From NCBI RefSeq assembly GCF_002343915.1, contig NZ_NETK01000001.1, positions 2,108,001 to 2,172,000 on the forward strand: DNA of 64,000 bases. Reading direction: 5' to 3'. The notes beneath the pieces are model-generated. The model was not told the DNA's origin, ran no database searches, and was given only the letters and a program-made list of their open reading frames with translations. The position numbers and the translations under genes were made by a program. Of the stretch, positions 45,308 to 53,108 are shown one piece after another (the stretch's first letter is position 1; every line of letters begins with the position of its first letter). Source of the stretch: Nannocystis exedens (GTDB taxonomy: Bacteria; Myxococcota_A; Polyangia; Nannocystales; Nannocystaceae).

Positions 45308-46012
45308 GCTGCAGGTCCCTCGCCGGCCGTCGGTACAGAGAGGCGGCGCCGGCGAGCTTGCGGGACAGGTCGGTCTGATCGCCGGCGGCGGCCCCGGCGC
45401 CGGGCATCGAGTCATCGGCCGGATCGCCGTGGAGCCCGACGGCGGCGCTCGCTTCCATCATCGCGCCGTCGCACCTCGACTTCGATGCCGCGCCCCGGAG
45501 CGAGCGGAGGACGGTCGCGGTCTGCCGATCCCTCGCTGGACCTCGCACCCGGTGATGCTGACGCTCGCGGATGGTGTCGCTTGAACCATGTCTGATTGAA
45601 CATGTACTTTTCGACATGTCCATGCGCACAGGCGACAGGCTGCTCAGGGTTTCTCTGATGCGCAAGCGAACAGCGTATGCCCGGCTCCAGCGGCCCGGGC
45701 GTGGAGATCTCGGCGAGGGCCGGGCGCTCGCGGCGGCGGGTCCGCGCCGCGCCGGGATCACACTCTGCGGGACTCGTACGACCTGTACGCACCGTCTGCG
45801 GCGCGTGTCCGCAGCGACGTCTGCTCGCCGAACTCGAGCTCCCGGCGCCGCCTCCCCGACACGCACCCGAGCAGACCCGCCTTCAAGAGGCGCTTGCGTC
45901 GCCGGCCCACACCGCCGCGGAGACGTCGGCGTGCGCTGCATCGCTTGCGGTCGTGTCGAGCGCCCGGAGAAAGATTGCGCCGCCGCGACGGCGGCTCCTA
46001 TCATCCCGTGAG
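45308..46012. other. intergenic region, no gene seen
   Basis: About 0.7 kb. Open frames on both strands are low-complexity translations. At 45600-45619 two copies of ACATGT (a palindrome) are separated by 8 nt and could form a hairpin or a protein site. Confidence 0.35.
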
Positions 46013-47116
46013 ATGGCAGAGCAGGACCCGTCGATCACGGTAGAGGGCGTCGAGTTTTCGTGGGACATCGAGCGCGGGCTGATGCTGTGCTGGGGTCAGC
46101 CGGTCGTATTGATGTGGACCGAGTCGACGATGGCGGGCTTCATGAGCGGCCTGCAGCGGATCCTCGGCACCGAGCGCTTCAACCTGGCCCTGGAGGGGTC
46201 GGGCCGCGAGAGCACCGAGGGCGAGTGGCGCGACATCATCCAGAAGCTGCCGACCGTCGAGGAGGGCCTCGCGTTCGTCGGTCGGGCGATGCGCACGGTC
46301 GGCCTCGGCGAGTTCGAGCTGGTCGAGCTCGACCGCGAGGCGCGGCGGATCCGCTACCGCGTGAAGCAGAGCTGGGAGGGCATCTACCAGCGCGCCCTCG
46401 GCGTCGACTGGGGCACGTGGTCGATCGCCGGCAAGCTCGCGGGCTACAGCGAGCGGATCCTCGGGGTCCCGTGCCAGATCGTGCAGACCAGCTTCACCGC
46501 CCGCGGCGACGCCTTCGACGAGTTCGAGGCGATGCCGACCGAGCAGACCTACGCCGCGCGGCTGGCCGCGATCGCCGACACCGAGGCGGCCACGCGCGAG
46601 GACCTGCGCAGCGCGCTCGCCCGCGTGCGCGACGAGGTCCGCGAGCGCCAGCGCGTCGAGGCCCGCCTGCGCGACGAGATCGCGGAGCGCCAGCGCGTCG
46701 AGGACGAGCTGCGCGCCAAGCTCGAGCTGATCGAGCGCCAGGAGCAGGCGATCTCGGAGCTGTCGACGCCGATCCTGCAGGTGTGGCCGGGCATCGTCGC
46801 GCTGCCGATCGTCGGCCCGGTCGACGGCGAACGCGTCGCCCGCATGACGGAGAACCTGCTCGCGCGGATCGCCCAGACCCACGCGCGCTGCGTGATCCTC
46901 GACCTCACCGGCGCCGACGCGCTCGACGAGACCGCGGCCGCGAGCCTGCTGCGGATCGTCGGCGCGGCGCGGCTGCTCGGCGCCGGCTGCCTGCTGTCGG
47001 GCATCTCGCCGCGCATGTCGGCGACGCTCGTCGCCATCAACGCGCCGCTCGCTGGAGTGAGCGCGTTCAACACGCTCGAGGCCGCGTTGCAGTCGGCGAT
47101 CCGCAACCTGGGTTGA
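46013..47116 (+). CDS. V4R-like sensor fused to a STAS domain (RsbR-like)
   Basis: A 367-residue cytoplasmic protein. Residues about 20-185 resemble a V4R/heme-NO-binding-like sensor: AGFMSGLQRILGTERFNLAL, then SWEGIYQRALGVDWGTWSIA and ILGVPCQIVQTSFTARGDAF. Residues 190-245 form a coiled coil with repeats of ERQRVE. Residues about 250-350 are a STAS domain of the stressosome RsbR/RsbS type: ISELSTPILQVWPGIVALPI, CVILDLTGADALDETAAASL (Asp and Thr around the phosphorylation site), GCLLSGISPRMSATLV. RsbR proteins combine a variable sensor with STAS; a V4R sensor there is unusual. No RsbS, RsbT or RsbX gene is adjacent. The V4R call is moderately secure, STAS is strong. Confidence 0.8.
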   Translation: MAEQDPSITVEGVEFSWDIERGLMLCWGQPVVLMWTESTMAGFMSGLQRILGTERFNLALEGSGRESTEGEWRDIIQKLPTVEEGLAFVGRAMRTVGLGEFELVELDREARRIRYRVKQSWEGIYQRALGVDWGTWSIAGKLAGYSERILGVPCQIVQTSFTARGDAFDEFEAMPTEQTYAARLAAIADTEAATREDLRSALARVRDEVRERQRVEARLRDEIAERQRVEDELRAKLELIERQEQAISELSTPILQVWPGIVALPIVGPVDGERVARMTENLLARIAQTHARCVILDLTGADALDETAAASLLRIVGAARLLGAGCLLSGISPRMSATLVAINAPLAGVSAFNTLEAALQSAIRNLG

Positions 47117-47217
47117 GGTGCAACCACGGGGCACATCGCCGCAGCACCACGTCTCGCTCCGAGGAGGTGGCGCCGCGCTGCGAGCATCACCTATCGTGGC
47201 GATGATCGAGGTGCACC

Positions 47218-48987
47218 ATGGTGGAGCGTGGACGGTGGCGCGGGGTGACGGGCAAGACGATGCGGGCTGCGGCGCTCATCGGCGCCGCGACGCTGGGCTG
47301 TGACGAGCAGGCGGCGGCGCCGGAGCCGGAGCTCTTCGGCGTCCCGTGGGGCGACGACGGTGACGGTGACACGGAGCCGATCGGCCTGGCGATCGACCTC
47401 AAGAACGGGACCTCGGCGCCGCTGCGGCTGCACGCGGGGGCCCGGTTCTTCCTCGAGCAGATCGACATCAGCACGGTGGTGACGAGCGCGGTCGACGAGG
47501 GCGTGAAGGGCCTCGCGCACAGCGGCGACTTCCGCCACGCGCCGTGGCTCGGGACCCACTTCGTCGAGCAGGAGACCGCGCAGCTGCCCGACGCCGCGGG
47601 CAAGTACACGCGCAGCCGCTTCTACCAGGGCGCGCTGTGGATGACGCTGCCGAGCTTCGTCCTGCTCGCGCAGCTCGACGAGGACGGCGACCTGCTCGCG
47701 CCGCCGATCACGATGTCGATCGGCAGCGACGGCCAGCGCCGCGCGAGCGACCACTTCTTCGTCCGCCGCCTGCGCGCGATCCAGCGGACGCTCGGCTGCC
47801 CCGCGCCGAACGACTGCACCGGCGCGACCCAGTTCGAGGAGGAGGCGGTGGTCGAGCTGCGCAACGCGCTCAAGCAGACGCCGTCGTTCGAGCTGCACCC
47901 GGCGACCGCGGCGCTCGAGCTGCGCTGGACCGCGAACCCGCTGCAGCGCTGGGTGATCCCGGTCGAGCAGGAGACCGACCCCGAGTACGCGTACGGCTTC
48001 CAGATCGACGTCGACGTGGTGACGCCGCCGGGGCCGGACGGCTTCTTCCTGCCCGGCCAGGAGCTGACGTTCCGCGTGACGCTGCGCGACGGCGACGGCA
48101 ACCGCCTCCACCCCGAGGGCTCGCTGCCGAGCTACAACGACGTGATCTTCGGCGCCGACGAGGCCGGCTTCCAGTACTACCAGGGCTTTTTCGATCCGAC
48201 CTGGGTGTTCTGGCGCCGCAAGCACCGCGAGCGCACCTTCATCGCCCACTTCATGGGCCCGGCGCAGAACGTCGGGCCGATCCACAGCATCGTCCCGCTC
48301 GAGCAGATCTTGACCGAGGACGTGCAGCAGGTGGCGACGATCGAGCAGGACGGGCTGTTCGACGTGTGGAAGGTGTTCCCGACCACCGACGGCGTGTTCG
48401 GCGGGGCCTTCGACCCGCAGCACCTCGGCTGGGCCGAGCCGGGCAGCGACACCTTCTCGGTGCAGCTCCCCGCCGACGCCCCGCCCGGGACCTATCGCCT
48501 GACGACCAAGGCGCGCCGCGTCTACCACGGCGAGGACATCGCGTTCACCCGCACGATCGAGGTCCAGGTCGGCACCGCCGCGCCGACGTCGAAGACGCTC
48601 GAGACCGGCAACTGTCAGTCGTGCCACAGCGAGGGCGGCTCGCTCGCCGCGGTGCTGCACCGCAACCCCAACCGCGGCACCTGCTACGGCTGCCACGCGC
48701 CGCTCGGGGTCGAGTACGACGCGCCGATCCACTCGCGCGTCCACTTCATCCACTCGCGCTCGAACCGCTTCGACGCCCCGGTGGAGCAGTGCGACACCTG
48801 CCACCTCACCGCCGCCAGCATCCAGCGGACCAGCAAGTCGGCGTGCCTGTCGTGCCACACGAGCTACCCGCAGAGCCACGTCGCCGCGTTCGGGCCGGTG
48901 AGCAGCATCTACGTCGGCGGCCAGGCCGAGTCGTTCACCCAGTGCACGGCCTCCTGCCACACGACCCACCCGAGCAGCGGGCTGTAA
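47218..48987 (+). CDS. multihaem cytochrome c lipoprotein
   Basis: A 589-residue exported protein. The signal ends in lipobox AATLGC (Cys28). Residues 30-450 are a long beta-rich region with no recognised family, with a late immunoglobulin-like stretch (LPADAPPGTYRLTTKARRVY). The C-terminal 130 residues carry the haems: CQSCH near 464, CYGCH near 488, CDTCH near 524, CLSCH near 542, and a fifth, CTASCH near 575, with an extra residue (CxxxCH). The layout resembles outer-surface multihaem cytochromes used for electron exchange, but it is not clearly MtrC/OmcA. It is followed by a long hairpin. Confidence 0.88.
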   Translation: MVERGRWRGVTGKTMRAAALIGAATLGCDEQAAAPEPELFGVPWGDDGDGDTEPIGLAIDLKNGTSAPLRLHAGARFFLEQIDISTVVTSAVDEGVKGLAHSGDFRHAPWLGTHFVEQETAQLPDAAGKYTRSRFYQGALWMTLPSFVLLAQLDEDGDLLAPPITMSIGSDGQRRASDHFFVRRLRAIQRTLGCPAPNDCTGATQFEEEAVVELRNALKQTPSFELHPATAALELRWTANPLQRWVIPVEQETDPEYAYGFQIDVDVVTPPGPDGFFLPGQELTFRVTLRDGDGNRLHPEGSLPSYNDVIFGADEAGFQYYQGFFDPTWVFWRRKHRERTFIAHFMGPAQNVGPIHSIVPLEQILTEDVQQVATIEQDGLFDVWKVFPTTDGVFGGAFDPQHLGWAEPGSDTFSVQLPADAPPGTYRLTTKARRVYHGEDIAFTRTIEVQVGTAAPTSKTLETGNCQSCHSEGGSLAAVLHRNPNRGTCYGCHAPLGVEYDAPIHSRVHFIHSRSNRFDAPVEQCDTCHLTAASIQRTSKSACLSCHTSYPQSHVAAFGPVSSIYVGGQAESFTQCTASCHTTHPSSGL

Positions 48988-48991
48988 TTTT

Positions 48992-49035
48992 ATGACCTGA
49001 TGAACATGCCGAAAGGGTCATGTCCATCAGGTCAT
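48992..49035. terminator. 17-bp stem-loop
   Basis: ATGACCTGATGAACATG (48992-49008) pairs with 49019-49035 at 16 of 17 positions across 10 nt, starting 5 nt after the multihaem gene stop. The stem is not GC-dominated, unlike its surroundings, and lies 150 bp before the selenoprotein candidate. Confidence 0.75.
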
Positions 49036-49185
49036 GTCTCTCGAGACCGCCGTGCCTCGCGCGCGGCTCCCGACACCCACCTGGACGCGCCGCCCTGGAC
49101 GCGGGCGGCGCCGGGCCACCCGTTCAGGCCGCCGCCGAGCTCCCGCACCCCCGCGCGGCGCCCCGAACGGTGGTAGCCTCGGGCG

Positions 49186-49731
49186 GTGAACCCGAGAACA
49201 CCTCTCTTCCTCTGGGCGCTCGCGCTCGCGGGCTGCGCCGGCGGCGACCCGAACACGGCCACCGCGGGCCCGGACGGGCGGGCGGCCGACTGGGCGCTCG
49301 TCGACGTCAACCCCGACTCGGCGACGTACGAGCAGACCCGCGGCCCCAGCGACTACGCCGGCTCGGTGTCCGGCTGGTACTTCGCCCACGCGACGTGAGG
49401 CTACTGCCGTAGCCAGTTCGGCTACCTGAACGACCTGCAGCTCGAGCTCGACGGCGAGTTCCCCGACCTGGGGATCGCGCTGCTCGCCGTCAACGGCGTC
49501 GGCTACGAGTCCGGCGTGCCCCAGATGGTGGCAGGCCGGAGCATCCCGCTCCTCCAGGACGTCGGCGAGGTCGACGCCTGGGCCAGGTGGGAGGTGGTCT
49601 ATCGCGACGTCGTCATCCTCGACCGCGACGGGGCCCCCGTCGGCGTGTTCAACCTGACCGAGCACGACCTGGCGCAGATGGGCGAGTACGAGGCGCTCAA
49701 GGGCATGCTGCTCGACGCCGCCAGGATGTGA
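49186..49731 (+). CDS. candidate selenoprotein: thioredoxin-like lipoprotein with UxxC
   Basis: A 181-residue lipoprotein if the in-frame TGA at 49396-49398 is read as selenocysteine (codon 71). The GTG start leads to MNPRTPLFLWALALAGCAGG with lipobox LALAGC (Cys17). The frame before the TGA (DWALVDVNPDSATYEQTRGP, WYFAHAT) and after it (GYCRSQFGYLNDLQLELDGE, GIALLAVNGVGYESG, VVYRDVVILDRDGAPVGVFN) reads as one thioredoxin-like domain. The stop falls exactly on the first position of its redox motif: U-G-Y-C. No other stop occurs for 111 codons. A hairpin matching bacterial SECIS rules follows the UGA. The alternative is a recent Cys-to-stop mutation in a CGYC thioredoxin-like protein; no selA/selB/selC is in the window, so Sec insertion is inferred. 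Confidence 0.75.
49399..49425 (+). promoter_or_regulatory. bacterial SECIS-like hairpin
   Basis: After the UGA, GTAGCC (49409-49414) pairs perfectly with GGCTAC (49420-49425) around the loop AGTTC, whose second base is G. The loop begins 17 nt after the UGA, inside the range known for bacterial SECIS elements. An alternative stem, GGCTAC (49399-49404) with GTAGCC (49409-49414), could compete. The element is inside the coding sequence, as SelB recognition requires. Confidence 0.65.
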
Positions 49732-49881
49732 GCGGCGCGATCGACCGCCATCGCCGTCGCCCCGCGACGCGGCGCAGCGAATGATCGCACCCGGCGTCCT
49801 CGGCGGCGCCGCCGAGCCACGCTGTCACGAATCGCCTTCGCGAGCCGCGAAGTCACCGCTCGTCATTCGTGAAAAAAATCG

Positions 49882-50529
49882 TCAGCTCGACGGCGCTGCG
49901 CCGCCGTAGATCGCCGCCAGCCAGATCGCGAGCAGCACGTCGACCACCCGCGCCTCGTCGATCGTCGGCGCGTGGCCGGCGAAGCCGGCGTGGAGGACCC
50001 GCTCGTTCATCCAGTTCAGCGCCACCGCCAGGTCGCGCGCCGGCACCCCGCTGCGGGCGGCGCCCCGTGCTCGCTCGCCCTCGATCGCGGCCGCGGTCTC
50101 CTCGACCAGCCCCGTCATCACTTGCGACCACAGCGCGCGGACCTCCGGGCTCGTCACGCGCGCGTCCGCGGCGGCCACGCTGACGGCCCGGTGGGCGCGG
50201 AAGATCCGGTAGTACGTCTCGATCGCCGCTCGCCACGCCCGGGCCGGATCGCCCGCCGCGTCGGCCAGCGCCGCGTCGCGCTCGGCCCTCGCCTGCTCGA
50301 CCATCCGGTCGAGCAGCGACAGCAGCACGGCGTCCTTCGACGGGAAGTAGAAATAGAACGTCGGCCGCGAGATGCCCGCGCCGCGGGCGATGTCGTCGAT
50401 CGAGATCTCCGGCAGCGCGCGCCGCTCGAGCAATTCTTCGAAGCTCGCCAGGATCGCCTGCTCGCGCTCGTCGCCGCTGGTCCGGCGGGCCCGGCGGGCC
50501 CGCGACGGGCGGTCCTTGCCCTCGCTCAT
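49882..50529 (-). CDS. TetR-family regulator (EthR-like)
   Basis: A 215-residue repressor. The N-terminal helix-turn-helix is typical (EREQAILASFEELLERRALP, ISIDDIARGAGISRPTFYFY, FPSKDAVLLSLLDRM). The C-terminal ligand domain is Ala-rich and helical. Its ATG overlaps the stop of the SDR gene (ATGA), so both are on one transcript running away from the Baeyer-Villiger monooxygenase. In that position it resembles EthR, which represses the divergent EthA monooxygenase; the twin operators at 51417-51452 are its likely sites. Confidence 0.9.
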   Translation of the reverse strand: MSEGKDRPSRARRARRTSGDEREQAILASFEELLERRALPEISIDDIARGAGISRPTFYFYFPSKDAVLLSLLDRMVEQARAERDAALADAAGDPARAWRAAIETYYRIFRAHRAVSVAAADARVTSPEVRALWSQVMTGLVEETAAAIEGERARGAARSGVPARDLAVALNWMNERVLHAGFAGHAPTIDEARVVDVLLAIWLAAIYGGAAPSS

Positions 50530-51386
50530 CGCCGGCCCCGCACGGCCGCCGTCAGCCGCCGGCCGAGCGCCACCGCGGCGCGCTGATACGCGACGGGGAA
50601 CGCCCGGACCAGCAGGTCGACCGCGCGCGCGTCGTTGCCGACGAGCACGCGCGCCTGGTCGCGCGCCACGCCGGCGAGGATCGTCTCGGCCGCGAGGTCG
50701 GGGCTGAGCTTCAGCAACTTCTCATTGTACACCCGCTCGCGGGCCTCGTCCTCGCCGCTCACCGCGAGCCCGGCCGCCCGGGCCCGCGCGAGCGCGGCGC
50801 TGGCGATGTTGGTCTTCACGCCGCCAGGATGCACGACCGTGACGCGCACCGGCAACCCCGCCGCCAGCATCTCGATCCGCAGCGACTCGGTGAAGCCGCG
50901 GACCGCGAACTTCGCCGTGCAGTAGTGGCTCATCTGGCCCTGCGCCATGAACCCGTTGAGGCTCGAGATGTTGACGACATGCCCGTCGCCCGACGCGATC
51001 AGGTGCGGCAGGAACTCCTTCGTCCCGTGGATGACGCCCCACAGGTTGACCGCGAACACCCGCTCGTAGTCCGCGTAGCTCGAGTCGAGCACCGACCGCG
51101 AGAACGCGATCCCGGCGTTGTTGTAGATCTGGTGGACCACCCCGAAGCGAGCCGCGATCGCGCTCGCGTACGCCTTCACCGCCTCCGCGTCGCCGAGGTC
51201 GAGCCGCGCCGCCTCGACCTCGGCTCCGAGCGTGCGGGCCACCCGGGCCGTCTCCGCCAGCCCGACCTCGTCGACGTCCGACAGCGCCAGCCGCGCTCCG
51301 CGGCGGGCCAGGCCCAGCGAGAGCGCCCGCCCGATCCCCGACCCGGCCCCGGTGACCGCCGCGACTTTCCCGTGAAACGTGCTCAT
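50526..51386 (-). CDS. short-chain dehydrogenase/reductase
   Basis: A 286-residue SDR. The cofactor motif TGAGSGIG is at residues 12-19; an Asp after the second strand (LALSDVDEV) favours NAD over NADP. The YNNAG motif and the catalytic Ser-Tyr-Lys (NISSLNG, HYCTAK) are present, and GVKTNIAS lies in the usual position. It is the first gene of an operon with the TetR regulator and is divergent from the Baeyer-Villiger monooxygenase. It may oxidise an alcohol to the ketone that the monooxygenase turns into an ester; that link is inferred. Confidence 0.92.
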   Translation of the reverse strand: MSTFHGKVAAVTGAGSGIGRALSLGLARRGARLALSDVDEVGLAETARVARTLGAEVEAARLDLGDAEAVKAYASAIAARFGVVHQIYNNAGIAFSRSVLDSSYADYERVFAVNLWGVIHGTKEFLPHLIASGDGHVVNISSLNGFMAQGQMSHYCTAKFAVRGFTESLRIEMLAAGLPVRVTVVHPGGVKTNIASAALARARAAGLAVSGEDEARERVYNEKLLKLSPDLAAETILAGVARDQARVLVGNDARAVDLLVRAFPVAYQRAAVALGRRLTAAVRGRR

Positions 51387-51416
51387 CGCCGCAATCTGGA
51401 CCGAATTGCCCCGCTA

Positions 51417-51452
51417 GTCAACACCATGTTGACAAGCTCGACACAGTGTTGA
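51417..51452. promoter_or_regulatory. twin TetR-type operators
   Basis: The first site is a perfect palindrome GTCAACA-CCA-TGTTGAC (51417-51433). The second is TCGACAC-A-GTGTTGA (51438-51452), 6 of 7 pairs. Centres are 20 bp apart, about two helical turns, between the divergent SDR-TetR operon and the monooxygenase gene. Confidence 0.75.
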
Positions 51453-51466
51453 AAAATCTCGGCGAC

Positions 51467-52945
51467 ATGACGCTCGAACACCACGACGTGCTGATCATCG
51501 GCGCCGGCCTGTCCGGCATCGGCGCCGCCTACCACTTGCAGCACGGGTGTCCCGGCAAGACCTTCGCGTTGCTCGAGGCGCGGGCCGACCTCGGCGGCAC
51601 CTGGGACCTGTTCCGATACCCCGGAGTGCGCTCCGACTCGGACATGCACACTCTCGGCTACCGCTTTCGACCGTGGACCGAGGCGCGGGCGATCGCCGAC
51701 GGTCCCTCGATCCTCAAGTACCTGCGGGACACCGCCGCCGAGTACGGCATCGACCGCAAGATCCGCTTCCACCATCGCGTCGTCGCTGCCCGCTACTCCT
51801 CGGCCGACGCGCGCTGGACCGTCGACGTCGTCCGCGGCGACACCGGCGAGGCGCTGCAGCTCACCTGCGACTTCCTGCTCGGCTGCACCGGCTACTACCG
51901 CTACGACGAGGGCTACACCCCGCGCTTCGCCGGCACCGAGCGGTTCAAGGGCCGCATCGTCCACCCGCAGCACTGGCCGGCCGACCTCGACTACGCCGGC
52001 AAGCGCGTCGTCGTCATCGGCAGCGGCGCGACCGCCGTCACGCTCGTCCCGGCGATGGCCGAGACCGCCGGGCACGTGACCATGCTGCAGCGCTCGCCGA
52101 CGTGGATCTCCAGCCTCCCGACCGACGATCCCGTCGCCGGCTCGCTGCGCCGCTGGCTGCCCGAAGCCGCCGCCGCGGCCGCGGTGCGCTGGAAGAACAT
52201 CCTGTTCCAGCTCGGCATCTACCAGACCTCGCGCCGCCGCCCCGCGGTGATGAAGCGCTTGCTGCGGCGCGCGCTCGAGCGCCAGCTCCCGCCCGGTTAC
52301 GACATCGACCGCCACTTCACCCCGCGCTACGACCCGTGGGATCAGCGGCTGTGCCTCGCGCCCGACGGCGATTTTTTCAAGGCGATCCGCCGCGGCCGGG
52401 CCTCGGTGGTCACCGACGAGATCGAGACCTTCACCGAGGACGGCCTGCGCCTCAAGTCCGGGGACGAGCTCGCGGCCGACCTCATCGTCACCGCCACCGG
52501 CCTCAACCTGCTGCTGTTCGGCGGGATCCGGGTGTTCGTCGACGGCGAGGAGGTCCAGGTGTCCACCCGCAAGACCTACAAGGGCTTGATGCTCGAGGGC
52601 GTGCCCAACTTCGCCTTCGCGCTCGGCTACACCAACGCCTCGTGGACCCTCAAGGCCGACCTGACCGGCGAATACGTGTGCCGCCTGCTCAGGCACATGG
52701 ACGCCAGGGGCCACCGCCAGTGCGTCCCGATCAACGACGACGCGAGCATGAGCGAGCGACCGCTGCTCGACTTCGGCGCCGGCTACGTGCTCCGCTCGCT
52801 GGCGATGCTGCCGAAGCAGGGCTCGCGCGCGCCGTGGCGCCTGCGGATGAACTACCCGGCCGACCTCGTCGCCCTGCGCCTCGGGCCCGTGACCGACAAG
52901 GTGATGCGCTTCTCGAGCCCCGCTCGCGCCACCGCCGTCGCGTGA
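51467..52945 (+). CDS. flavin Baeyer-Villiger monooxygenase (EthA-like)
   Basis: A 492-residue FAD/NADPH enzyme. The ATG at 51467 (MTLEHHDVLIIGAGLSGIGA) is chosen over a GTG at 51446 that lies inside the operator. First Rossmann motif GAGLSGIG, second GSGATA (VVVIGSGATAVTLVPAMAE), and the BVMO fingerprint FKGRIVHPQHWP (FxGxxxHxxxWP) are all present. EthA-type enzymes have the same length and oxidise ketones or thioamides. The divergent TetR gene and twin operators support the EthA/EthR comparison. Natural substrate unknown; an isoprenoid ketone is possible given the next genes. Confidence 0.92.
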   Translation: MTLEHHDVLIIGAGLSGIGAAYHLQHGCPGKTFALLEARADLGGTWDLFRYPGVRSDSDMHTLGYRFRPWTEARAIADGPSILKYLRDTAAEYGIDRKIRFHHRVVAARYSSADARWTVDVVRGDTGEALQLTCDFLLGCTGYYRYDEGYTPRFAGTERFKGRIVHPQHWPADLDYAGKRVVVIGSGATAVTLVPAMAETAGHVTMLQRSPTWISSLPTDDPVAGSLRRWLPEAAAAAAVRWKNILFQLGIYQTSRRRPAVMKRLLRRALERQLPPGYDIDRHFTPRYDPWDQRLCLAPDGDFFKAIRRGRASVVTDEIETFTEDGLRLKSGDELAADLIVTATGLNLLLFGGIRVFVDGEEVQVSTRKTYKGLMLEGVPNFAFALGYTNASWTLKADLTGEYVCRLLRHMDARGHRQCVPINDDASMSERPLLDFGAGYVLRSLAMLPKQGSRAPWRLRMNYPADLVALRLGPVTDKVMRFSSPARATAVA

Positions 52946-53012
52946 GCGTCGGGCACTCGTGAGTGGCGCAGGGACGACGCCGTCCGCGGCGGGAACCCGG
53001 AGCTCGACGATG

Positions 53013-53030
53013 CCCCGAGCGGGCTCGGGG
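53013..53030 (+). terminator. 7-bp GC hairpin after the monooxygenase
   Basis: CCCCGAG-CGGG-CTCGGGG, 68 nt after the BVMO stop and 79 nt before the next start. Confidence 0.5.
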
Positions 53031-53108
53031 ACGCCACTGCCCGATCGGACGCGGTGAGGGGGCTTCCCGGAGTCGCCGCTCGCGGCGCATCATGTCCGTG
53101 GCCGCCGC

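Noticed and set aside
45571..46011. 146-residue plus-strand frame before the V4R-STAS gene
   Set aside because: Low-complexity Arg/Ala translation, no ribosome site, and another overlapping frame of equal quality.
49396..49398. Reading the TGA as the end of a 70-residue protein, with a separate small gene after it
   Set aside because: Both parts lie in the same frame, form one thioredoxin-like domain, and the TGA falls on the redox position with a SECIS-like hairpin. A nonsense mutation remains the main alternative.
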